Shown: positions 44,477 to 51,446 of the stretch, piece after piece | How the letters are laid out: every line of letters begins with the position of its first letter | Position numbering within the stretch: position 1 is the first letter of the stretch | Assembly: GCA_041396685.1 (NCBI GenBank) | Contig: JAWKYD010000011.1 | Coordinates: forward strand, 124,001-188,000 | Direction of reading: 5' to 3' | DNA length: 64,000 bases | From: JAUIAI01 sp041396685 | Lineage (GTDB): Bacteria > Pseudomonadota > Gammaproteobacteria > Burkholderiales > Burkholderiaceae_E | Translations under genes and position numbers: made by a program | The notes under the pieces: generated by a model | Database searches by the model: none | Told to the model about the DNA's origin: nothing | The model's input: only the letters and a program-made list of their open reading frames with translations

Positions 44477-45643
44477 TCAGATCGGATTGCGCGCCACCAG
44501 CTGGCGTGCGATCACGATTCGCTGCAGCTCGTTGGTGCCCTCTCCGATACACAGCAGCGGCGCGTCGCGGAAGTAGCGCTCGATGTTGAACTCCTTCGAG
44601 TAGCCGTAGGCGCCGTGCAGACGCATGGCCTCGGTGGCGTTGTAGAGCGCCGTCTCGGTGGCGAACAGCTTGGCCATACCGGCCTCCATGTCGCAGCGCT
44701 CGCCGGCATCGAAGGCGCGCGCGGCTCGCTCGGTCAGCAGCTCGGCGGCCTGCAGACGGGTGGCCATTTCGGCGAGCTTGAACTGAATCGCCTGGTGCTC
44801 GGCGATCGGCTTGCCGAAAGTGTGTCGCAGCTGCGCATAGGCGAGCGAATCTTCGAGGCAGGCGCGCGCGATGCCGACGCCGCGCGCCGCCACGTTGATA
44901 CGGCCCAACTCGAGACCGCCCATGATGTGTTTGAAACCGTGGCCCGCCTCGCCGCCGACCAGGTTGGCCGCCGGTACATGGAAGTCATCGAAGCGCAACT
45001 CGGCACTGTCGATGCCTTTGTAGCCCAACTTCTCGAGCTTGCGCGAGTGACCGAAACCCTCGCCCTTCTCGCAGATGAAGACCGACATACCCTTGTGGCG
45101 CGGCTGCGCGTCCGGATCGGTCTTGACCAACACCGCGAACGCGCTGCCGTGAATGCCGTTGGAGATCCAGGTCTTGGTGCCATTGATGACGTAGTCGCCG
45201 TCGGGCTGGCGCCGCGCCACCGTGCGGATGGCCTGCAGATCGGTGCCGCAGTCGGGCTCGGTCAGGGCCAGGCCGCCGCGGAGCTCGCCGCTGGCGAAGC
45301 GCGGCAGGTAGCGCCGCTTCTGTTCTTCGGTGCCCGCGCGCTGAATGCACGAGGCCATGATCAGATGCGAATTGATGATGCCCGACACCGACATCCACAC
45401 CCGAGAGATCCGCTCGATGATGCGCGCGTAGGTGCCGGCCGACAGTCCGAGACCGCCGTACTCGCGCGCGATCGTGCAGCCGAACAAGCCCATCGCCTTC
45501 ATCTGCTCGACGATCTCGGCGGGCCACTCGTCGGCATGTTCGAGCTTCTGCGCCACGGGCGCGACCTCGCGCTCGAGGAAGCGGTCGACGGCCGCCAGGA
45601 TCAAGGCGTCGTCGCCGGATTCGGTCGCATCATCAGTCGCCAT
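44477..45643 (-). CDS. acyl-CoA dehydrogenase
   Basis: 388 residues. Flavin motifs GGLALTEPDCGTDLQAIRT and NGTKTWISNG and the catalytic base Glu368 in CIGEGTNELQ are in place, with the C-terminal RQLVARNPI. Closest in style to glutaryl-CoA/short-chain dehydrogenases. I prefer the second ATG (45643) because GGGAG is 8 bases before it and only 2 before the first (45649). Oxidises an acyl-CoA to an enoyl-CoA with electrons passing to ETF. Follows the MaoC gene by 43 bases. Confidence 0.93.
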   Translation of the reverse strand: MATDDATESGDDALILAAVDRFLEREVAPVAQKLEHADEWPAEIVEQMKAMGLFGCTIAREYGGLGLSAGTYARIIERISRVWMSVSGIINSHLIMASCIQRAGTEEQKRRYLPRFASGELRGGLALTEPDCGTDLQAIRTVARRQPDGDYVINGTKTWISNGIHGSAFAVLVKTDPDAQPRHKGMSVFICEKGEGFGHSRKLEKLGYKGIDSAELRFDDFHVPAANLVGGEAGHGFKHIMGGLELGRINVAARGVGIARACLEDSLAYAQLRHTFGKPIAEHQAIQFKLAEMATRLQAAELLTERAARAFDAGERCDMEAGMAKLFATETALYNATEAMRLHGAYGYSKEFNIERYFRDAPLLCIGEGTNELQRIVIARQLVARNPI

Positions 45644-45686
45644 CGGCATATCTCCCGATTGATATCATGGTCGCACGCAGTCGCAT

Positions 45687-46202
45687 TCAGCCGGCCGGGT
45701 AGTCGATGGCCGCGGCGCGCGTGGGCACCAGCGCGCTGCGCACGAAGCGCATGAACACGGTGCCGTCGGCCTTGTGGCCCTCGGTGCGGGTGGTGACGAT
45801 GCCTTGCCCCGGGCGCGACCTGGATGCGCGCACGTCGAGCACCTCGGAGCGGGCATAGATGGTGTCACCGGGAAACACAGGCGAGCTCAGCTCGATCTCG
45901 CGCCAGCCGAGATTGGCGATCGCGCGCGCGCTGATGTCGGACACGGTCATACCGACCACGATCGCCAGCGTGAGCGCCGAGTTGACCAACGGCTTGCCGA
46001 ACTCCGTGCGCGCCGCGTAGGCGGCATCGCAGTGCAACGGATGCATATTCATGGTCAGCAGAGAGAACTGAATGTTGTCGGCCTCGGTGATCGTGCGCCC
46101 TGGTCGGTGCTCGAAGATCTGGCCGGGCTCGAAATCCTCGAGGCAGCGGCCCCAGGACTCGCGAAAGCGATTCGGGCCTACGGGTTCGGCGGTGGCAACC
46201 AT
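45687..46202 (-). CDS. MaoC family (R)-hydratase
   Basis: 171 residues with a single hot-dog domain. The hydratase segment RTITEADNIQFSLLTMNMHP, followed by LHCDAAYA, gives the conserved Asp and His region. NSALTLAIVVGMTVSDISA and FPGDTIYARSEVL follow. It resembles mesaconyl-CoA/itaconyl-CoA hydratase-like MaoC proteins more than PhaJ. AGGAG precedes the ATG. Probably hydrates the enoyl-CoA made by the next gene's dehydrogenase. Confidence 0.92.
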   Translation of the reverse strand: MVATAEPVGPNRFRESWGRCLEDFEPGQIFEHRPGRTITEADNIQFSLLTMNMHPLHCDAAYAARTEFGKPLVNSALTLAIVVGMTVSDISARAIANLGWREIELSSPVFPGDTIYARSEVLDVRASRSRPGQGIVTTRTEGHKADGTVFMRFVRSALVPTRAAAIDYPAG

Positions 46203-46278
46203 GCTGCGTCTCCTGCGTGTCTGATCGGTCGATTCGTCGTGCGCGCCGTTGGCTTCCGACCCACTCGGCCGGTGCCGT

Positions 46279-46683
46279 TCAATCTTCCACCTTGGCGCGT
46301 TGGGACTTCACCTGCGCACGTACCTGCTTCGACTTGAGCCGGCGCAGCTTGGAGGCGAGCGTCGGCCGCGTCGCCCGTCGGCTCTTGGGGACTTCCGATG
46401 CCCGGTCGACCAGTTCCTGCAGGCGCCGCAAGGCCTCCATCCGGTTCTGCTCCTGGGTGCGCGCCGCCTGTGCCTTGATGACGATGATGCCCTCGTCGGT
46501 GATGCGTCGGTCGGCCATGGCGAACAGGCGCTGCTTGACGGTTTCGGGCAGCGACGATCGGGCGACGTCGAAGCGAAGATGGATCGCCGTGGCGACCTTG
46601 TTCACGTTTTGCCCGCCCGCGCCCTGCGAACGCACCGCGGTGAGCTGAACCTCGGACTCGGGAACGATGTGGCGCACGGTCAC
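46279..46683 (-). CDS. arfB: alternative ribosome-rescue factor ArfB (YaeJ)
   Basis: 134 residues. The peptidyl-tRNA hydrolase GGQ motif is at residues 23-25 (SQGAGGQNVNKV), and the basic C-terminal tail (LASKLRRLKSKQVRAQVKSQ) is the part that enters the mRNA channel of stalled ribosomes. Length and layout match ArfB exactly. The start appears to be GTG at 46683 without a clear ribosome-binding site. It is unusual in being a translation-quality gene set between crotonase and MaoC genes on the same strand, with gaps of 39 and 76 bases. Confidence 0.94.
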   Translation of the reverse strand: MTVRHIVPESEVQLTAVRSQGAGGQNVNKVATAIHLRFDVARSSLPETVKQRLFAMADRRITDEGIIVIKAQAARTQEQNRMEALRRLQELVDRASEVPKSRRATRPTLASKLRRLKSKQVRAQVKSQRAKVED

Positions 46684-46722
46684 TGAATAGTCGGAGGGAC
46701 GCCGGAAAGCCGCTCGGCCGCC

Positions 46723-47505
46723 TCACCACCCCTGAAAATTGGGCGCGCGTTTCTCCATGAACGCGCGCCGCCCTTCCTTGTAGTCGTCGCTGTCGAAACA
46801 GGCCTGCACGGCTGCCGCGACCGCATCCAGATCTCGCTCGGACTCGGTCAGACCTGCCTGATGGATCGCGAGCTTGGCGGCGGCCATGGTCAGTGGCGCA
46901 TTGCCGGAGATCATGGCGATACGTTCGTTGGCCTGGGCATCGAGATCGGCGGCATCGAATGCCTGATGCACGACGCCGATGCGTTCGGCCTCGGCGCCGT
47001 CGAAGATGCGCGCGGTCATGAACAATTCGGCCGCGCGGGCCGCGCCGATGCATTCGACCATGCGCCGGCTGCCGTCGAAAGCATAGCCCAGCCCCAGGCG
47101 GGCGGCGGGCATGCGAAAGCGTGCGTCGCGGGCGCAATAGCGGATGTCGGCCGACAACGCCAGTCCGAGCCCGCCGCCGAAACAGACGCCTTGCACCACG
47201 GCGACCACCGGCAGGCGTGACATCGAGAGCGCACGCTGGGCCGTGCGGACCGCGTCGCCGTACGCGCTGACCCCGGCCGGGTCGCTGCGCTGGGTTTCGA
47301 ACTCGGAGATGTCCGCACCGGAAACGAAGGCCTTGTCACCCTGGCCGCGGATGACGATCACGCGCACGTCTGGGTCGGCCTCGGCGCGCGCGACCGCTTG
47401 GGCGACCGTGCGCCACATGCCGAGGGTCATGGCATTGCGCTTGGCCGGGTTGTCGAAGATCAGACGAATCTGCGGGCCGTCCCGCTCCACATGCACAACA
47501 GCCAT
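46723..47505 (-). CDS. crotonase-family protein lacking both hydratase glutamates
   Basis: 260 residues of the enoyl-CoA hydratase fold (FVSGADISEFE oxyanion region). At the two positions where hydratases have Glu, this protein has Gly (FGGGLGLALSAD) and Ala (MPAARLGLGY). Simple hydration is therefore doubtful. It may be a carboxyl-isomerase, thioesterase or structural variant. GGAGGG lies about 10 bases before the ATG at 47505. It is 87 bases from the CoA-transferase gene upstream, and the product probably acts on that enzyme's CoA ester. Confidence 0.9.
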   Translation of the reverse strand: MAVVHVERDGPQIRLIFDNPAKRNAMTLGMWRTVAQAVARAEADPDVRVIVIRGQGDKAFVSGADISEFETQRSDPAGVSAYGDAVRTAQRALSMSRLPVVAVVQGVCFGGGLGLALSADIRYCARDARFRMPAARLGLGYAFDGSRRMVECIGAARAAELFMTARIFDGAEAERIGVVHQAFDAADLDAQANERIAMISGNAPLTMAAAKLAIHQAGLTESERDLDAVAAAVQACFDSDDYKEGRRAFMEKRAPNFQGW

Positions 47506-47592
47506 CGTGTCAGCCCTCCGTGAGTCGGTTGCGGCGCTCAAACCTGATGGCGCAACGAGCGTGGCCATGCCGCCCAGCGCGCGTGGCGCCCC

Positions 47593-48789
47593 TCAAACCA
47601 CGCCGTCGGCACGCATCTGCGCGATTTCATCGGCCGAATAGCCGGCCTCGGCCAGGATTTCGTCGGCGTGCTCGCCCCATTCGGGCGCCGCGCACTGCAT
47701 CGAGGCTGGCGTGCGCGACAGCACCACCGGCTGGCTGATCAGGTTCATCGTCATACCATTGCTGGCCGGCACCGCCTGGGCCACTTTCAAATGCCGGACC
47801 TGTGGATCCTCGAACACCTGCGACATCGTGTAGACCGGGCCGGCCGGCACGCCGGCGGCATTCAAGGTGTCGACCCAGTACTGAACGGTTTGCGAACGGA
47901 AGGCGTCGTTGAGCGCAGCGTTCAGCGAGGCTCGATTTTGCGCGCGCAGCTTCTCGCTGGCATAGTCTGCCTGCCCGAGCAGTTCCGGACGACCGATGGC
48001 GTTGCAGAGCCGACGCCAGTTGCCGTCGCCCGAGGCGCCGAGGTTGAACGAGCCGTCGCTGGCCTCGAACAGGCCCATCGGGCTGCTGGTGGGATGGTCG
48101 TTGCCGGCCGGGGTGGGTTCGTCGTGGTCGTTGGTCCAGCGCGCCGCCTGGAAATCCATCATCCCGATCATGGCGTGCAGCAACGACGAATGCACCCACT
48201 GGCCGCGGCCGGAAACCTCGCGTTCGAGCAGCGCGATCATGATGCCGAGCGCGGCATAAAGGCCGGCGCTGGAGTCGGCCACCGCCAGGCCGGCGCGCAG
48301 CGGGCCCTGCCCCGGAAAGCCGGTCACCGACATCAGACCGCCCATGCCCTGAGCGATCTGGTCGAAGCCGGGCCGCCTGGCGTACGGCCCGGTCTGCCCG
48401 AAACCCGACACGCTGGCCAGGATGATGCGCGGATTGATGGCGGCCAGGCTCTCGTAGTCGAGACCGAGACGGGCCTTGACATCGGGGCGCCAATTCTCGA
48501 CCACCACGTCGGCATCGCGCACCAGGCGTTTGAGCACTTCCAGGCCGGCCGGCTTCTTCAGGTTGAGCGTGAGCCCTCGCTTGTTGCGGTTCAGGTTCTG
48601 GAAATCGCCGCCGTGGCGGTTGCCTGCGAACATGTTCTCATTGGGGTCGACACCCGCCGGTGGCTCGATGCGCAGCACATCGGCGCCGAAATCGGCCAGC
48701 ATGCGCACGCAGGTGGGACCGGCACGAACCCGGGTGAGATCGAGCACCTTGAAGCGCGCGAGCGCATCGGAAGCCTTTATTCGCGGCAA
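47593..48789 (-). CDS. family III CoA-transferase (CaiB/BaiF)
   Basis: 398 residues. LARFKVLDLTRVRAGPTCVR at the start, SVSGFGQTGPYARRPGFD, and nucleophile Asp172 in VADSSAGLYAALGI. The start codon is TTG at 48789, placed by AAGGAG 7 bases upstream. First gene of the long minus-strand run to 36641. Its promoter must lie in the 169 bases shared with the divergent alpha/beta hydrolase. Different from the second CoA-transferase at 36641-37816. Confidence 0.93.
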   Translation of the reverse strand: MPRIKASDALARFKVLDLTRVRAGPTCVRMLADFGADVLRIEPPAGVDPNENMFAGNRHGGDFQNLNRNKRGLTLNLKKPAGLEVLKRLVRDADVVVENWRPDVKARLGLDYESLAAINPRIILASVSGFGQTGPYARRPGFDQIAQGMGGLMSVTGFPGQGPLRAGLAVADSSAGLYAALGIMIALLEREVSGRGQWVHSSLLHAMIGMMDFQAARWTNDHDEPTPAGNDHPTSSPMGLFEASDGSFNLGASGDGNWRRLCNAIGRPELLGQADYASEKLRAQNRASLNAALNDAFRSQTVQYWVDTLNAAGVPAGPVYTMSQVFEDPQVRHLKVAQAVPASNGMTMNLISQPVVLSRTPASMQCAAPEWGEHADEILAEAGYSADEIAQMRADGVV

Positions 48790-48812
48790 GGCGGTCTCCT
48801 TGTGGCGACATC

Positions 48813-48837
48813 TATACTATTCGGATCGGCCAGTATA
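48813..48837. promoter_or_regulatory. inverted repeat with two divergent TATACT boxes
   Basis: TATACT (48813-48818) and its inverted copy AGTATA (48832-48837) are separated by 13 bases in an AT-rich island between divergent genes. Each half is a near-consensus -10 box facing its own gene. The symmetric pair could also be an operator shared by both. Clear -35 boxes are not visible at the right distance. Confidence 0.4.
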
Positions 48838-48958
48838 TCGCCTGTCAATGGCTCGCCCCGCGACGGATTCTGCGCCTGGCCACGCGTCACCGAATCGGCC
48901 GTTGCCGCGTCGCCCCGCCGACGATTGGGCCAACGCTTCGTTCCCCTGGAGACATCCG

Positions 48959-49849
48959 ATGCCTCACCTGTCCACCTCCGATGGTGTGAAACTACACTAT
49001 GAAGACACCGGCGCCGGCGCGCCGATCGTGTTCGTGCACGAATTCGCTGGCGATCATCGCTCCTGGGAGCCCCAGGTGCGCGCCTTTGCCCGCCGCTATC
49101 GCTGCATCACATACAACGCCCGCGGCTATCCGCCATCGGACGTGCCCGCGCCGGAGCAATACTCGCAGGCGCGTGCGCGCGACGACATCCGCGACGTGCT
49201 CGATGCACTCGGCATCGACCGCGCACACATCGTAGGCCTGTCGATGGGCGGCTTCGCAACCCTGCACTTCGGCTTCTCCTATCCCGAACGGGCGCTCTCG
49301 CTGGTGGTGGCGGGTTGCGGCTATGGCGCCGAACCCGGCAAACGCGAGCAGTTCGCGCGTGAGGCCAATGCACAGGCGGACCGATTCGCGCAGATGGGCA
49401 TGCAGACCGCGGCCGAAACCTATGCGCTGGGCCCCACCCGTGTGCAGTTCCAGAATGCCGATCCGCGCGGATGGCGCGAGTTTCGCGACCAACTCGCCGA
49501 ACACTCCTCGGAGGGGGGCGCGAACACGATGCGGGGCGTTCAAGCCAGACGGCCGTCGTTGTATGAACTGACCGACCAGATGCGCGCGCTCGAGGTACCC
49601 ACGCTGATCATCACCGGCGACGAAGACTGGCCCTGCCTCGAGCCGGCCCTGCTGATGAAACGACTTATCGCCACCGCCGGACTCGTGGTCATGCCCAATG
49701 CCGGCCACACCATCAATCTGGAAGCGCCGGGCGCATTCAATGCACACGTCAGTGATTTTCTGCACGCGGTGGGCCTCGGCTCGTGGCCGCACCGTGATCC
49801 GCGCGCGATGAGCGACACGATCATGGGCGACGCGGAAGACGACGCTTGA
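48959..49849 (+). CDS. alpha/beta hydrolase
   Basis: 296 residues. Oxyanion region VFVHEF at 24-29 (HEF in place of the common HGF), nucleophile Ser95 in GLSMGG, and catalytic His in MPNAGHTINLE. Resembles 3-oxoadipate enol-lactonase/esterase-type hydrolases. The ATG follows GGAGACATCCG. The stop overlaps a TTG start of the DMT transporter. Divergent from the CoA-transferase gene, so it may serve the same pathway. Confidence 0.92.
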   Translation: MPHLSTSDGVKLHYEDTGAGAPIVFVHEFAGDHRSWEPQVRAFARRYRCITYNARGYPPSDVPAPEQYSQARARDDIRDVLDALGIDRAHIVGLSMGGFATLHFGFSYPERALSLVVAGCGYGAEPGKREQFAREANAQADRFAQMGMQTAAETYALGPTRVQFQNADPRGWREFRDQLAEHSSEGGANTMRGVQARRPSLYELTDQMRALEVPTLIITGDEDWPCLEPALLMKRLIATAGLVVMPNAGHTINLEAPGAFNAHVSDFLHAVGLGSWPHRDPRAMSDTIMGDAEDDA

Positions 49850-50766
49850 ACACGTCGCCCGGGCTGCGTGCCGCGATCCTGGTCACGCTCTCCACGCTGA
49901 TGTGGGGCGGCAATGCAGTCGCGAGCAAACTTGCCGTCGGCCAGGTGTCGCCACTGACCGTGGTGTTCCTGCGCTGGCTGCTCGTGTCGATGCTGATGTG
50001 GGCGCTGTACGGCAAAGCGGTGCGCTCGGCGTGGCCGGCCGTGCGCTCGCAGCTTCCCGTGTTGGTGCTGACGGCGATCATGGGCTTCACCGCTTTCAAC
50101 ACGCTGATGTATTTCGCCGCGCACAGCACGACCGCCGTCAATATCGGCATCCTGCAGGGAAGCATGCCTATCTTCGTGCTCGCCGGGGCACGACTGTTCT
50201 ATGGCACCCGGGTCACCCTTGCACAGGCGGTGGGCGTGCTGATCGCCCTGGTCGGCGTGATCGCCGTGGCCACGCACGGCGATCCGGGCGCCCTGCTGGC
50301 CTTGGGAATCAATCCGGGCGACGCGCTGATGCTGATCGCCTGCCTGTCCTACTCCTTGTACACACTGGCGCTCAAGCGTCGGCCGGCGATGGACGGCGCG
50401 GCATTCTTCACCCTGCTGGCCGTGATTGCCATGATCGCGTCACTGCCGCTGATCGCCATCGACGTGGCAGCCGGCTCGTTCTTCTGGCCGACGCCCAAGG
50501 GCTGGCTGGTCATGGCCTTCATCGCGATTTTCCCATCGTGCCTGTCACAGCTGTGTTTCCTGCGCGGTGTCGACCTGATCGGGCCCGGCCGTGCGGGCGC
50601 ATATGTGAACCTCGTGCCGATCTGGGCCTCGTTGTTCGGCGTCTTGATCCTGGGCGAGCGCTTCGCCACATTTCATGCCTTGGGCCTGACGCTGGTGCTC
50701 GCCGGCATCGCGCTCGCGCAACGCGAGCCACGACTGAGCGCGGCCGCAAGGCCATCACCAAGATAG
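49846..50766 (+). CDS. DMT superfamily (EamA) transporter
   Basis: 306 residues, ten membrane segments in two EamA halves (for example NAVASKLAVGQVSPLTVVFL, later GPGRAGAYVNLVPIWASLFG and ILGERFATFHALGL). Family members export amino acids and metabolites. The start is TTG at 49846, overlapping the hydrolase stop as TTGA, so it depends on translational coupling. It ends four bases before the convergent BLUF gene. Confidence 0.92.
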   Translation: MNTSPGLRAAILVTLSTLMWGGNAVASKLAVGQVSPLTVVFLRWLLVSMLMWALYGKAVRSAWPAVRSQLPVLVLTAIMGFTAFNTLMYFAAHSTTAVNIGILQGSMPIFVLAGARLFYGTRVTLAQAVGVLIALVGVIAVATHGDPGALLALGINPGDALMLIACLSYSLYTLALKRRPAMDGAAFFTLLAVIAMIASLPLIAIDVAAGSFFWPTPKGWLVMAFIAIFPSCLSQLCFLRGVDLIGPGRAGAYVNLVPIWASLFGVLILGERFATFHALGLTLVLAGIALAQREPRLSAAARPSPR

Positions 50767-50770
50767 GGAA

Positions 50771-51235
50771 TCAAGAGGATGCCACTCGCCAGCGGCCGCT
50801 CTTGAAGGCGTGCAACAACTTCTTCGCACGCCCTTCGTCGAGTTCGGTCAGACAGCGCCCTTGCTGGAAGAAGTCGTTGAAGCCGTCGATTTCCTTGAGA
50901 TAGCCGGGCTCGATGTTCGCCAGACCCATGGTCCAGTTGCCGAAGTCGCGGCCGTCGATCGGTTCGCTGATGACCTTGGTGACGCGCTGATGGCGCTCGT
51001 CGCGACGGATCTTCTCGAACAAACGAGCGACGACTTCAGGGGTGCCCTCGAGCACTTGGAAGAACGAGCCGTTCTCGAACAGCAGGATCCCCGTCACGTT
51101 CAGCTCGCGGTTCTTCTTCCGTGCGACCGCCAGCAGGGTGTGCACATCGGCCAACGACATTTCCGCTTTGACAGCGCTCGTGTAGACACAGCGAACGAGC
51201 GCTTGCTCGCGCACTTCCAGCACCGATTGGCTCAT
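50771..51235 (-). CDS. BLUF-domain blue-light sensor, short form
   Basis: 154 residues. The flavin-site residues align with AppA at identical spacing: Tyr18, Asn42, Gln60 (FFQVLEG), Trp101 and Met103 (NWTMGL). It should bind FAD and sense blue light. Only about 45 residues follow the BLUF core (GFNDFFQQGRCL onward), so there is no EAL, cyclase or DNA-binding output domain and it must act through a partner protein. GAGGAGGG precedes the ATG. No obvious partner is adjacent. Upstream is a 211-base gap and plsB on the same strand. Confidence 0.95.
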   Translation of the reverse strand: MSQSVLEVREQALVRCVYTSAVKAEMSLADVHTLLAVARKKNRELNVTGILLFENGSFFQVLEGTPEVVARLFEKIRRDERHQRVTKVISEPIDGRDFGNWTMGLANIEPGYLKEIDGFNDFFQQGRCLTELDEGRAKKLLHAFKSGRWRVASS

Positions 51236-51446
51236 TGGACGCCCTCCTCAACAAACAGCCTGCCATATCTCGTGAATGCGTCGGCGCACCGACCACGCCA
51301 GTCTTCTCGTGCTTCGCGGCCCATGAGGGTCGCGTCAGACGGGCGGCCAGTTTTGATGTTCGATCGGCGCCAACTCGCCAACCGCGCGAGGAAGCCGGCC
51401 GCGCCCTGAGCCGGCGGCAATGCCACCGGCCAGCCGGTACGTGCGC

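Noticed and set aside
46178..47137. 319-codon minus-strand frame running through arfB and the crotonase
   Set aside because: It is in a different frame from both recognised genes. The Arg/Gly-rich product is a shadow of two well-supported proteins.
48843..48848. TTGACA (minus strand) near the CoA-transferase gene as a -35 box
   Set aside because: It lies only 5 bases from the nearest TATACT, and no good -10 box stands 16-18 bases away on that strand.
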